This document shows, piece by piece, positions 9,987-18,317 of a DNA stretch of 24,544 bases. The notes below the pieces were generated by a model. That model did no database searches. It worked only from the letters and a program-made list of their open reading frames with translations, and was not told the origin of the DNA. The translations under genes and the position numbers were made by a program. Source of the stretch: Chara braunii. Taxonomy: Eukaryota > Streptophyta > Charophyceae > Charales > Characeae. Location of the stretch: assembly GCA_003427395.1 (NCBI GenBank), contig BFEA01000012.1, positions 4,427,425-4,451,968 on the forward strand, read 5' to 3'. The first letter of the stretch is position 1, and each line of letters opens with the position of its first letter.

Positions 9987-10589
9987 TAGCAGCCCGCTCA
10001 TCACCACCAGGCAAGCGCCCACAGCATCACCCTTCCCTCGACTACCCACACACTGTCCCTTTCCCAAGGACATCCGCTCAACCTCCCAGGCTATGGCATC
10101 AGCAGCCCGGCTATGGCTGCTGCGCTCAGGCTGGACCCGCGCAGCTTCTTCCTTGTGCCCCGCCAGCGCCCTTCCTCACTCTGCCCGACCTTCGTCCAGC
10201 AAGCCAGCGCTCCAGCAGCGCTGCCGCCGTCCAGCCAGCCAGAATATTGTGAAGTGAGTGGCTTCACTTCCTTATGTGCCTGGCTGGCTGGGCAAGGCAG
10301 GCTCTGGATGCTCAGCCTCCGTCCCAGTAGCTGTGCCCACTGCCCGTGCAGAATATGCCTGAGGCTCAACTGTAAGTGTCCTGGGCCTCAGCATCTTTGC
10401 TGGCCCCAGCATCTTCAACAGATCGGGCCTCCTGGTCGGTTGGAGATGCTGCGTGCAGCAATCAACCCACGAGGCCCCTTTCTGCTCACGTCGGCCTCAG
10501 AATACGCCTCGTCGATTTTCCAGGGTGACCGCCTTCACTTAGGGCGGGTGCAGAAAGTTTCCAGCGAGAGCAGGCCGTTTCCAACCTAG
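9987..10589 (+). CDS. Unrecognised GC-rich open frame (possible exon)
   Basis: One plus-strand frame stays open from after a TAG at 9984 to a TAG at 10587-10589, about 200 codons; the first in-frame ATG is at 10113 (158 codons). By rough count, third-position GC of the sampled part is about 75 percent. The upstream half is rich in Ser, Pro, His and Ala. The C-terminal part (from about 10423) looks more like ordinary protein, with RLEMLRAAINPRGPFLLTS followed by ASEYASSIFQGDRLHLG. I do not recognise a domain. Splice-like signals (GTGAGT at 10253, a GTGCAG acceptor ending at 10350, GTAAGT at 10371, an AACAG acceptor near 10422) suggest a spliced gene may use only parts. An overlapping frame starting at 10093 (ATGGCATCAGCAGCC) encodes an Arg/Ser-rich, acid-free stretch resembling a mitochondrial presequence, which is an alternative reading. 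AATAAA-type signals follow at 10612-10640. Confidence 0.33.
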
Positions 10590-10610
10590 GTTGACGGCGT
10601 CATGCCTTGC

Positions 10611-10640
10611 AAAATAAATGAAATAAATAATAAATATTCA
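10611..10640 (+). promoter_or_regulatory. Cluster of AATAAA-type poly(A) signals
   Basis: Overlapping AAATAAATGAAATAAATAATAAAT occurs just downstream of the stop at 10589 (written here as one 24-nt AT-rich cluster: AAATAAATGAAAT, then AAATAATAAAT). It would suit the 3' end of a plus-strand transcript, but such AT-rich clusters also occur by chance. Confidence 0.3.
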
Positions 10641-11005
10641 TTGTCCAACTGAATAAATCATGTGACGATGTAGATGTGTGTGCCACTGTGCCTAGTTGAT
10701 TGCCTGGTGTAAACTGTTGTAAGCCTGTTAGAGGCAAACAAATGTGCATGTATCGCGTAATCGAGAGCGGTCGCCGTATTGACTGCAGTTGGCTAATTTT
10801 CAACTATAACTGATGTAGCTGTTGTAAGCCTCCCAGGTAAGACAGCCTAGCAGCGAAAAAGTTTGTAGGTCCACAAAATACATTCCGGGCTACCAGTCAT
10901 TTGAACTTCAAAGCAAGCCCGCTGCTTGCAAAACGTGGAGCATGTTCAGGATACTTGTGTGAGGTCTGAAGACACATGCCCCCCGCCTTGTAGTTAGACT
11001 TGCTC
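10641..11005. other. No recognisable feature (10641-11005)
   Basis: The phrase CTGTTGTAAGCCT occurs twice (about 10711 and 10819), as a weak direct repeat. Nothing else is recognised. Confidence 0.35.
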
Positions 11006-11010
11006 AGATT

Positions 11011-11158
11011 TGGAATCACAACGATTCACAAGCAATGAAAAGGAATGAATTCGAATGGCATGGCTATTCATTTTCAGGACGTCTTGTAAGGATCTGAAGG
11101 GGGTGTGGAATCACAAACAATGAAAAGGAATTCCAAAGGCATGGCTGTTCCATTTCAG
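11011..11158. repeat. Diverged direct repeat, two copies
   Basis: TGGAATCACAA...CAATGAAAAGGAAT...GGCATGGCT(A/G)TTC(C)ATTTTCAG appears at 11011-11077 and again, shorter by about 12 bp, at 11106-11158. This is a local duplication of non-coding sequence. Confidence 0.75.
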
Positions 11159-11515
11159 CGACTGCTCAGATGGGAAGGAGGTCCTCCAGGTTAAATATAC
11201 AACTGCCGGAGGTTTCAAGAGCACCGCATTTCAGAGAGACATAAGGGGGATGCCACAGTGATGCCACGTTCACGATGAGTTAGCCTTATTGATTGACCTG
11301 GTTGTAAATTTAAGGGTTAACTTATCGCCTCTTATGGCGCCAGTCTTGCCAGCAGCGCCCAATTTCGCCAGGTTCATTCTGACTTAGCGCAACAGGGAGG
11401 ATCAGCAGGGCCTGCCTGTGGACCTATTTCACTCCACCAGTCTACCACTCATTTTGCAGGAAAGATACTCATCAAAGTCAGAAAGTGTTTCACACCCGGC
11501 AGCACAGTTTCTCAC

Positions 11516-11572
11516 CTTTGATGATTCCGTGCACAGGCCTCTTACGGCACCAATTGGATTGCCTCCAGTAAT
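11516..11572 (-). CDS. Candidate exon, unrecognised (57 nt)
   Basis: On the minus strand an acceptor TTGTGTGCAG is followed by 57 open nucleotides (19 codons, starting ITGGNPIGAV and ending TESSK). These lead into a good donor AAG/GTGAGA. It begins and ends in phase 0, matching the phase of the carrier exon at 14145-14077 upstream on the same strand, so it could be a C-terminal exon of that gene. The peptide is not one I recognise, and short phase-0 open stretches with splice-like ends are common by chance. Confidence 0.2.
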
Positions 11573-12080
11573 CTGCACACAAGCCACCGATCGCGAAAGG
11601 ATGCACCAAAACAGACATACAAAGTTACAAACATAATCGCCCTAACTTTTGTCTTGGAAGAAAAATAAAACCTGCCGTGAATAAATTAAGTTTGGACTCA
11701 GCAGGCATATACGAACTCCTGAACTGGGCTACCAACCGGGCTGCTAGGGTTCACCTCAATATCAAATGCCATATGCAGAATTGTGGACAACACAAATACT
11801 AAGCTATCGACGTGCTGGAGCTCGGTAATCTTTTCAAAAGAAATGAGAATAATTGGTTACCCGTGGGAGCTGTTTGATGCTGGCCTGAGAAGAATGGCTA
11901 GAAAGGTGGATACCAAGTTCTGGAGGGAGACGACTTCGCTGCTGATTAAAGGGGGAGCATAATGAGAAAGAGAGGGAGGGAGGGAGGGAGGAGTTTTTCT
12001 TTATCATGGGGCGAACTTCGGGAGTTTTTGCTGTGAGATGTAACGTCCATAGAAACTGATATGCTTATCAAGACTTTGCT
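11573..12080. other. No gene; GGGA short repeat at ~11971
   Basis: Contains AATAAAA at about 11665, an AGGG-type short tandem repeat at about 11967-11992, and otherwise unrecognised sequence. Confidence 0.35.
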
Positions 12081-12081
12081 T

Positions 12082-12273
12082 AAACCATCAGTAATCGCGG
12101 GCCTGGAGAAGCTGCGCTGCACGCCAAGCTTTTCCAAACCACCAACAGCGCACTTTTTCCTTTTTTTGGCATTCCCTGCCAGCCATTGTGGTACGGTAGG
12201 CCTGAGACGGGAAATTCTCGGAGTACACAACGAGCAAATCTCCACAAGGCTGGGGTTGTGTACTAGCGGTTTA
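12082..12273. mobile_element. ~200-bp MITE family, diverged copy C
   Basis: It starts AAACCATCAGT and ends ACTAGCGGTTT, a decayed version of the AAACCACCAGTCC ends. Internally GCCAGCCATTGTGGTACGGT followed by AGGCCTGAGACGG corresponds to GCAAGCCATTTTGGTCCGGT followed by AGGTCGAGCCCG of copy B. The length (192 bp) suits the family. It also carries an internal AAACCACCAACAG at 12137, possibly a duplicated end. Confidence 0.62.
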
Positions 12274-12670
12274 AGAAATGGTTCATCAGGTTGAAACATC
12301 GATGAGAGCATCAGGAATACCTACCTGTCAAACTGCTTGCTCATAATGCGACACTGTGCCAGGTGCGGTCTCATGCAGTTGCTCTTTAAGGAACTACCTA
12401 TCCTCCTCCAGGTCTTGGTATTGCCATCGGACTCTAAGCTGTTGACTCGGCCTCCCCCGTCGATTGGCTCTAAGTTCAGCCTGATCTACAATGCAGTCAA
12501 TGTCATATATCTACCATCCATATCAGGTGGAATCATCGATATGTGCGAAGGGAAGGATATGGGTTAGGTAGCCAACATTCTTTCGATTTTGCAGACAGGG
12601 GTGATGTGGAAAGAGAGAGACCAAAAAAGGCAAAAGGCATGAAAATAACATTTTTTTTCTGCACCCTGGC
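12274..12670. other. No recognisable gene (12274-12670)
   Basis: No convincing coding domain. The open frame at 12337-12567 (plus, 76 codons) is not recognised. Confidence 0.35.
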
Positions 12671-12750
12671 CATGTAGCTGAGTGGTACACACATGTAACT
12701 GTTAGTAAACAGTTCATGAATTCAAATTTCAAATCCTGACTGAATCTCAG
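12671..12750 (+). pseudogene. Degraded tRNA-like sequence (Thr-like)
   Basis: GTAGCTGAGTGGTA (about 12675) resembles a Pol III A box and D arm. AACTGTTAGTAAACAGTT resembles an anticodon arm with loop AGT, and GTTCATGAATTCAAATT a decayed T arm or B box. The B box has lost GGTTC. No A tail or target-site duplication was found, so it is either a decayed tRNA or a SINE head. The T-arm phrase is related to the antisense motifs at 17195-17480. Confidence 0.5.
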
Positions 12751-13029
12751 ACAACTACAATAATGTGAAGGGCTACCGTACCTTTCTCGGAAGTTTCTCC
12801 ACATTAAAGCATCACTATCTTTTCCCATGTCGGCCTCGGGTGGGCCTGCGATCGTTTAGGAGGCCGAAACGAAACGATGGTCGCCGATGAGATTTATCAA
12901 CAGTGGCCGTCGTCGGGCCCAGCCCCAGATTTTTTAGGAGTAGGCTATTTTCCCGGTTTACCAACAGCAGGAAAGGTAGTCCTGGCTTAAGAAAAGAAAA
13001 AACGAAGACATGTTTACTCTTTGGGCCTT
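12751..13029. other. No recognisable feature (12751-13029)
   Basis: Contains small GATCGTTT...AAACGAT self-complementarity near 12850-12877, and nothing else recognised. Confidence 0.35.
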
Positions 13030-13089
13030 GCTGCTCCGCTCGCCAAATATGACAATAGACCCACCATTTTGTTTGGCGAGCGGAGGAGC
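13030..13089. repeat. 18-bp-stem hairpin (24-nt loop)
   Basis: The left arm GCTGCTCCGCTCGCCAAA (13030-13047) pairs with the right arm TTTGGCGAGCGGAGGAGC (13072-13089), with 17 of 18 positions complementary. No target-site duplication is obvious. It is too compact to be a typical MITE. It could be a transposon end remnant, a cruciform-forming site or a small hairpin transcript. Confidence 0.85.
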
Positions 13090-13231
13090 TAGAAGCCTCT
13101 TTCTCTCATGAAGTCCCTCCAGCTCCAACTAAAATTATGAAACCCACACAAAAACTTCTGCATCTCTCTAACGATAACTCGTGCCTGAAAAACTTACCAC
13201 CAGCCCACCAGAAGTAACCCTGGTAAATACC

Positions 13232-13990
13232 CCACTATCAGACCTCCTGACAAAACAGGAAGAGCCCAGTAAATGCACAGAGTAAAACTCACACAGTCAA
13301 AAGACACAGTCCATTCACACAGGCCGCAGAGACAGTGAACAAAGTGAGCTCACAATACCACTATCAGATCTCCTGACAAAACAGGACGAACGCAGTCGTC
13401 GGGCCAAGCGGCGTAGCTCAGTTGGTTAAGCACGTAAGTGGTACGCAGGAGGTCGTGGGTTCGATTCCCAATGGCATCCTTTCAATTCCCCACGACCCCC
13501 TGTGTGGCATACTTTGGGTTCACCGACTGGCTGGTTGAGGAAGTGAGTCTTGGGTTCTTTCCAGTCTGCACCAGGCGTTAGGCGCTTGGGTGCTGCTCCC
13601 CGCACAGAGCAGGGATAGCTAGGCGTAGACCCATAACCTTAGGATAACTTAGTCCTGGTTAGTAAATTTAAGGTAGCCTTAGACCGTAGCCTTCAACCCT
13701 AGCCTTAGACTCTAGTCTTAGACCATAGTTCCCCTTGGTGTGTGAATGGGCTCTTGTTTGTCCAGCGTAGGTAATGCGAGGTAAAAATATAGCTGATCTC
13801 TCGCTTGTCTGGGGTAGGCAGTGCGAGGTACAATGCTGGGAGAAGATGATAGCAAAAAAAACAAAAAAAAAACAGGACGAACCCAGTCAATGCACACAGT
13901 AAAACTCACACAGTCAAAAAAATACACAGTCACTTGCACAGTCCATTCACCCAGGCGACGAAGACAGTGAACAAAGACAGTTGACTCACA
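13232..13990. repeat. 126-bp tandem duplication split by a SINE
   Basis: Unit 1 is 13232-13357. Unit 2 starts at 13358 with the same CCACTATCAGA(C/T)CTCCTGAC and AAAACAGGA, is interrupted after 13397, and resumes at about 13872 with CCAGTCAATGCACACAGTAA, matching unit 1 CCAGTAAATGCACAGAGTAA. It continues through CTCACACAGTCAAAA, CAGTCCATTCAC and AGACAGTGAACAAAG. Unit 1 is thus a local empty-site reference for the insertion in unit 2. Confidence 0.9.
13398..13871 (+). mobile_element. tRNA-headed SINE, 474 bp
   Basis: It begins with a tRNA-like head: A box TAGCTCAGTTGG (13414-13425) and perfect B box GGTTCGATTCC (13458-13468). An unrelated body follows, with CTTAGAC-type short repeats (about 13635-13725) and a duplicated (T/G)AGGTA-ending segment (TGCGAGGTA at about 13777 and 13822). 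The tail is AGCAAAAAAAACAAAAAAAA. The anticodon and acceptor stems do not pair well, so it is not a working tRNA. No TTTT (Pol III stop) occurs within it, as expected for a Pol III-transcribed SINE. The target-site duplication ACAGGACGAACGCAGTC (13381-13397) and ACAGGACGAACCCAGTC (13872-13888) differ at one base. At 474 bp it is long for a SINE. A partner LINE is not visible. Confidence 0.88.
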
Positions 13991-14076
13991 CAGTCAAAAA
14001 AAAGCCTGGAAATGCGGGTTGAAGACTGTCTGACACCATGGTTAGTAATTTGTTACCCTTTGAAAAAGCAACCTAC

Positions 14077-14145
14077 CATTTTGCAGTACTCGAAAAGGCC
14101 GAAGAACACAGATGACATCAGTGATACGTGAATCACACGGAATGG
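14077..14145 (-). CDS. Mitochondrial carrier (SLC25-type) gene, exon
   Basis: Third visible exon, 69 nt, 23 codons, phase 0 at both ends. The acceptor is TTGTGCAG/CCATTCCG and the donor AAAATG/GTAGGT. It encodes PFRVIHVSLMSS then VFFGLFEYCKM. In carriers this is the even-numbered membrane helix that closes a repeat and typically ends near FEYxK. It joins directly to the previous exon ending EKGFPGLFAGL, giving the usual [DE]G(x4)[WYF]xG followed by a PR-like turn (here PFR, one residue closer to the G than I would expect). It lies 7.1 kb from the previous exon. Either the C-terminus follows in an exon below 14077, or this is the gene's penultimate segment. Family assignment is firm; the substrate is not known. 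Confidence 0.82.
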
Positions 14146-14479
14146 CTGCACAACATATGAAAAACCGAAGCCACCAAAAAGAGCACCAGCGTCAATGCCG
14201 TTCAGACAGCTATCGGAGGCAAATGATCTGAGGCTGTACCTTGCTGTCCTCATCATCATCTCCCCATCCTTCAATGTTGAAGAAGAAGGCGCTTCTTTAT
14301 CGAACAAATTTGAACTGCAATGAACACTTGCATTCATTACTTTACTAAGTTTACTCTCATGGAGGATACTACATTGCTAGCAGCTAAGCTCCTTGGCTGT
14401 AGTGCAATAACTCAGCTCAAATCATGCATCAGTCATGGGCTGTGGGTCATCATTTTGGTCAAAGGGCGGAAATAGGGGT

Positions 14480-15597
14480 CAAAGGCCACGCCCAAGTCAT
14501 GTAAACTGCCTGAACGAAGGCCTGCTGCTGTGGGGTACCAGAAGCAAGGCCTAAAACTCGCCTTCAGAGGCCCAACGTGCAACAGTTGACCGTGGAAAGT
14601 CAAAGGTCAACAGCAGCTCGGAAATTAAGGCCCACGAGTCAAAGTCAACATGGACCCAGTCCAGGCCGCCGATCAGACACACACCTTTGGCTGTTTGCAG
14701 GTATCTGTAAGGAATCAAGTGCAAGTGGGAATCTGCAACTGTACGGGATCCAGGCCATTGGCTGTGAGACAATCTGGGCCATCGTATCTGAGAGACCAGA
14801 GGCTGGTCAACTGGAGTCAACACTATAAGTTGACCCAGCCCCTGCTGACCGACATTCAGTCTTGCACATGCTGCTTGTCGCTGGCTGGACGCTGGCTGGA
14901 CACTAGCTTGACGCTGGCACTATGCTGGCTGGACGCTGGGGGCCACTACAGTCTTCCCCCGAATACAACGTACGGCCATTATTGCTGAATTTGATAGATA
15001 TATCAGTCTAAATTCAGCTATAATGACCGTGCGTTGTATTCAGGGGAAGACTGTAGCTTGACGCTGGCACTACGCTGGCTGGACGCTAGCTTGATACAAC
15101 GATGCAGGACTGGCAATGCTGTGTGCTGGTGCCATTCTCTGTCTTCGGCGCCAGCTGGACACTTGATTATGCTGACGTGGCTCTCGCCACACTGATTATA
15201 ACATTGACGGGATACTGGCGTGGAGAATAAAGGATTAGAGATGTGAGATTGATCAATGTGGAGGAAGCTTACCTGTTTGAGTTCGTGGTCAACCTTGCGC
15301 ACTGCTGTCCGTTTTCATAAGGTGTCTGCGCTAGCAAGCGCCATGATGAGATAAGCTCATTGTCAGAGTGTGTCAGAGGGGACTGTCTGCTCATGTGGCA
15401 AGAGGGAGATGCCCGACAAAGTGGGATTGTGAGGGAGATCTATCAGCTATGTTGATGGGTACTTTCTCTTCCACCTTCTAAGTCTTGTCTCCCTTCCACC
15501 ATCCTCTTCTCTGGTGACCAGACGTTGGGCTGCATTGAAACTGCGCTGTGAAATTCTGTGTTCCAACATTGATGAGCTTCTCTTCAGATTGGGCTCA
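14480..15597 (+). mobile_element. Degraded LTR, left copy (LTR-A)
   Basis: Colinear with 16110-16997. Shared landmarks in order are GGAAAGTCAAAGGTC (14592), GTTTGCAGGTATC (about 14693), CAGGCCA followed by CAATCTGGGCC (14752-14781), GCTGGCTGGACGCTGGC (about 14880), ATGCTGACGTGGC (15169), TTCTAAGTCTTGTCTCCCTT (15476) and GGGCTCATTGGAATTTG ending at 15607. The offset is about 1470-1545 before the 105-bp MITE at 14949-15053 and about 1350-1400 after it, so the MITE is a later insertion here. AATAAA at 15225 could be the poly(A) signal. The left boundary is uncertain. A primer-binding site follows at 15606. Confidence 0.62.
14947..15055. mobile_element. 105-bp pogo/Tigger-like MITE, copy 2
   Basis: The body 14949-15053 begins CAGTCTTCCCCCGAATACAA and ends TTGTATTCAGGGGAAGACTG, with inner CCATTAT...ATAATGAC also pairing, so the arms are about 47 bp around a short AT-rich centre. 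It is flanked by TA at 14947-14948 and 15054-15055. It is the same length (105 bp) and family as 3844-3948. It is better preserved than copy 1 and sits inside a GCTGGCTGGACGCT-rich segment of LTR-A. Confidence 0.9.
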
Positions 15598-15605
15598 TTG
15601 GAATT

Positions 15606-15617
15606 TGGTATCAGAGC
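15606..15617 (+). other. Retrotransposon primer-binding site (tRNA-iMet)
   Basis: TGGTATCAGAGC is the 12-nt complement of the 3' end of plant initiator tRNA-Met, the usual primer of plant copia and many gypsy LTR elements. It lies eight bases after the CA (15596-15597) taken as the end of LTR-A. Confidence 0.82.
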
Positions 15618-15916
15618 GATATCCTCTGATCCACCGCTATCTGCTGGTGTGCGCGGTATCGAGCGGCGGTATTGTAATCGCGCGCTCCGCGCACCTTGAT
15701 ATATACGTCTTTTGCAGGTTATGGTTGATGGAGCACACTGGGAAAGGTTGGTTTTCTTTTCGTTTGGAAGCCCATTAAAGAGTCTGGAAATGAAGGTAAT
15801 AATCAAGCCTCAAGAATTCTCTCTCAATGCACATTCTACAGCGATACGATAAAATTAATACGAACTTCAAAATGTGAATTGACTCAATTGAGCACCTGGT
15901 CTCGGGGGCTGGCGGG

Positions 15917-15946
15917 GCGAGGGGGAGGGGGGGGGGGGGAGGGGGA
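15917..15946 (+). other. Polypurine tract before LTR-B
   Basis: A G/A-only tract of about 30 nt, mostly G, ends two bases before TGATCTGTTACTCC at 15949. This is the position and composition expected of an LTR-element polypurine tract preceding a 3' LTR that starts with TG. The long G run has probably expanded since insertion. Confidence 0.5.
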
Positions 15947-15948
15947 TT

Positions 15949-16997
15949 TGATCTGTTACTCCAGACGTTTGGCAGCTGACGAGTGCTTGGGACTTTGGCA
16001 AACACTGTATTAGGGCATTTTGCAGTAACCCGTGTTCTGCAGCAGTCTGGGCCCTCGAAACGGAGCCCAGACGATGCAGGCCAAACTTGGCCTGCGCCAG
16101 GCAGTGTGACCACACACTGCCCGTGGGAAGTCAAAAGTCTAAGTCAACTGTCAGGTCAAAGGTACTGCGCCCAGGCCCTTGGTCGGATACACTCACTTGT
16201 TGTGTGCAGGTACCCAGACAGCATCAAGGCCAGAAGGAATTGGGTTTCAGGCCAATCTGGGCCGTCATTTTCATTGAGATCTTGACGGCTGAGGGATGCA
16301 GCATCCGGGGTCCAGACCCCGCGTCCACGCTACATAAGCGCTGACTTCATGACTTTGACATTCATTCGGTCTTGCGTCAATGCTGACTTCACGCGTTGAC
16401 AACGACGCTGGCTCAATGCTGCGATGCTGGCTGGACGCTGGCTTTGCGCTGGCACTTGGGTGACAATGGCGACGCGCTGCTGGCTTGGCATGGTGGCTGA
16501 CTGGCTATTGTCTTCAGGGCATGCTGACGTGGCACCTGCCACGCGTCGCTGCTGACATGGCCGCTGCCACGTGTACTGTTGTTGACGTGGCTGGGCTACG
16601 TGACTGGCACTGCTGTTCTGATTCATCATCACTCGGGAGGAGATCATGACTGTGGGGCGATCGTGGACACGTACCTGGTTATCTTGAGGTCGACATTGAT
16701 CCAGTACGCTGATGAGGGACTGATCGACGTGCCACGTGGCACATTGTAATAGAACTTCAGATGTGCGTTCAGAGTATTGATTATTCGAGGTGGTGATCGA
16801 GGAGGGAGCCCGAAGCAGAAGTGGGCATTTGTCTTTTATTCTTCTTCTAAGTCTAATCTCCCTCCTCTCTCCTTCGTCTGCGTATGATTCTCCCATCTCA
16901 TTCTATCTGGACACGATTATGATTATTGATAATCATCAGCAGGTTGATATTCATCTGGGCTTGCATTGTTGACAAGTGTCTTCACGATCTGGGTTCA
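15949..16997 (+). mobile_element. Degraded LTR, right copy (LTR-B)
   Basis: Starts TG after the polypurine tract and ends at CA in GGGTTCATTG (16996-16997), matching GGGCTCATTG of LTR-A. It holds GCTGACGTGGC-type short repeats (16520-16600) and GTGGGAAGTCAAAAGTC (about 16123), GTGTGCAGGTACC, CCAATCTGGGCC and TTCTAAGTCTAATCTCCCT in the same order as LTR-A. The copies look only about 60-65 percent alike, so if they are the two ends of one element it is old. Between primer-binding site and polypurine tract there are only about 300 bp and no gag or pol, as in TRIM-like non-autonomous elements. The alternative is two independent solo LTRs of one family, because weak similarity continues past the CA. 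Confidence 0.55.
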
Positions 16998-17012
16998 TTG
17001 CGATTTGAGTCG

Positions 17013-17028
17013 CCGGTTAGGGTTTAGG
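17013..17028. repeat. Two interstitial TTTAGGG-like units
   Basis: GTTAGGGTTTAGGGGG resembles two units of the plant telomere repeat. It is too short to mean more than chance or a minor insertion. Confidence 0.3.
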
Positions 17029-17194
17029 GGGCAGTGGGCAAGGATAATCTAAATAGAAACAAAATGGAAACCAGTCTTGAGGGTTCCCCATGGGTTACTT
17101 ACACACACAAGCAGAAGGCAGTCACAGCTACGCACGATGGCAAACAAGCGGGGAAAAGGGTAAAGTAACTTGGGGAGGGGTTCTTAATATGCTA

Positions 17195-17480
17195 TTCAGA
17201 ATTTGAACTCATGAGTCATGACCTGTTTATGAAAAGCTACATTTCAAGCTCCACAGAGGAAAAGTATCAAACCGAACTCGTTCCCATTTTAAATCCCTTC
17301 AGAGGAGATTCCTCTTTGACCATTCAGGACTTGATCTCATGAACTGTACAATGCCAAATCTCGTCGATGCCATAGCCGAGTCCTGGTTTTTAGCATCTAG
17401 GATTTGAACTCATGACCTGTGTTCCTGTTTGTGATCAGCTACCTGTGTGTACATTTCAGGATTTGAACTCAATCTCTCCC
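17195..17480 (-). repeat. Antisense tRNA-like units (B-box motifs)
   Basis: On the minus strand the phrase GGTCATGAGTTCAAATCC or a variant recurs around 17200, 17330, 17402 and 17460. It is like a tRNA T arm or Pol III B box. At two sites it is preceded by a GTAGCT... phrase like an A box (AATGTAGCTTTTCATAAACA and AGGTAGCTGATCACAAACA). Spacing between box-like motifs is short, so these are not working tRNAs. They look like a decayed array of tRNA-derived SINE heads, related to the sense-strand remnant at 12671-12750. A further antisense motif (GGTCACGAGCTCGAATCT) is at about 19535-19552. Confidence 0.5.
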
Positions 17481-17519
17481 ACAACAATCTAACATCATGA
17501 GAGACTACATTCTTCCTTC

Positions 17520-17897
17520 GAACCAACAGTGACTCCAAGCCTCTTTTTCATGATGCGGATTTCTGCTGCGTATGAATAAAAGACCAACGGGCGCTGGCAC
17601 TTTTTTTTTTTTTTTTTTGGGTTTTGCCAGGCAATGCCAGCTTTGTTGTTCCGTTATGCGAAGCGTGTTAAGCCACCACTACATCTCCCAGTCAAACTTT
17701 TGTGATGAAGTTGACCACCAGCGCATTCTTTGGGGCCTCAGCCTCGCGGATCTTTTTGTTGGCTGGCGATGCTAGCCAAAAAGGGAAAGAAACAGCACCT
17801 CGGCACACAACAGAAATCCCCACGGGAAAAAAGGCTTGGAGGTGGTGGTGGTTTAACAGTGTCGGAACATCATACCTGGGAAAGGTACTCGAGGGTT
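17520..17897. mobile_element. ~200-bp MITE family, interrupted copy D
   Basis: The left part (17520-17590) reads AACCAACAGTGACTCCAAGC then CTCTTTTTCATGATGCGGAT, matching AAACCACCAGTCCTCCGAGC then CTCTTTTCCTGACCCGGAT of copy B. GGGCGCTGGCAC matches GCGACGCAGGCAC. The right end GGTTTAACAGTGTCGGAACA then TCATACCTGGGAAAGGTACT matches the GTTAACCACTGTGTCAGAAC and AGCTGGGAACGGGACT region. Between them are an 18-nt T run (17601-17618) and about 170 bp of unrelated sequence, so the copy is diverged and interrupted. Confidence 0.55.
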
Positions 17898-18214
17898 AAA
17901 GCACCAGTGCATCCAAAGCTAAATTGACGACCCAAAAATTGCATTTTTCCAAGCCTAGAGTCTACAGCGCCGGCATTTGAAAAAAATGTACAGTTCCCCC
18001 CTCGACCAAGCCTCTACCGGGCCTGGGCACTGCAGATTTTGGCCCGATACTCGTGTACGAGCGAAATCTGCAGCCGAAGATGGAGATGAGGGAGAAGACC
18101 AAGATCGCGATAGCGAAGTCCAAAAATAGTCTCCCTGGAGAATGTCCAATCAATGTCTGCCACAAAATGTTGAATCAGATCCTGGGCCTCATGGCCCGAT
18201 GTAACCTCTGCATG

Positions 18215-18218
<4 letters not shown>
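17898..18218. other. No recognisable feature (17898-18218)
   Basis: Nothing recognisable on either strand. Short minus-strand frames lead into the TC microsatellite and are artefacts of it. Confidence 0.35.

Positions 18219-18284
<66 letters not shown>
18219..18284. repeat. (TC)n microsatellite
   Basis: About 33 TC units, followed by GAA-rich sequence. Long CT/GA runs are common in plant 5' untranslated regions and core promoters, which fits the possible gene start 34 bp downstream. Confidence 0.96.
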
Positions 18285-18287
<3 letters not shown>

Positions 18288-18317
18288 GGAAGAAGAAGAA
18301 GAAGGGAGGAAGAAGAC

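Noticed and set aside
13405-13480. Functional tRNA gene
   Set aside because: The A and B boxes are good, but the acceptor and anticodon stems do not pair and the sequence continues into an A-tailed, target-duplicated SINE body.
17013-17028. Interstitial telomere array
   Set aside because: Only two imperfect TTTAGGG units.
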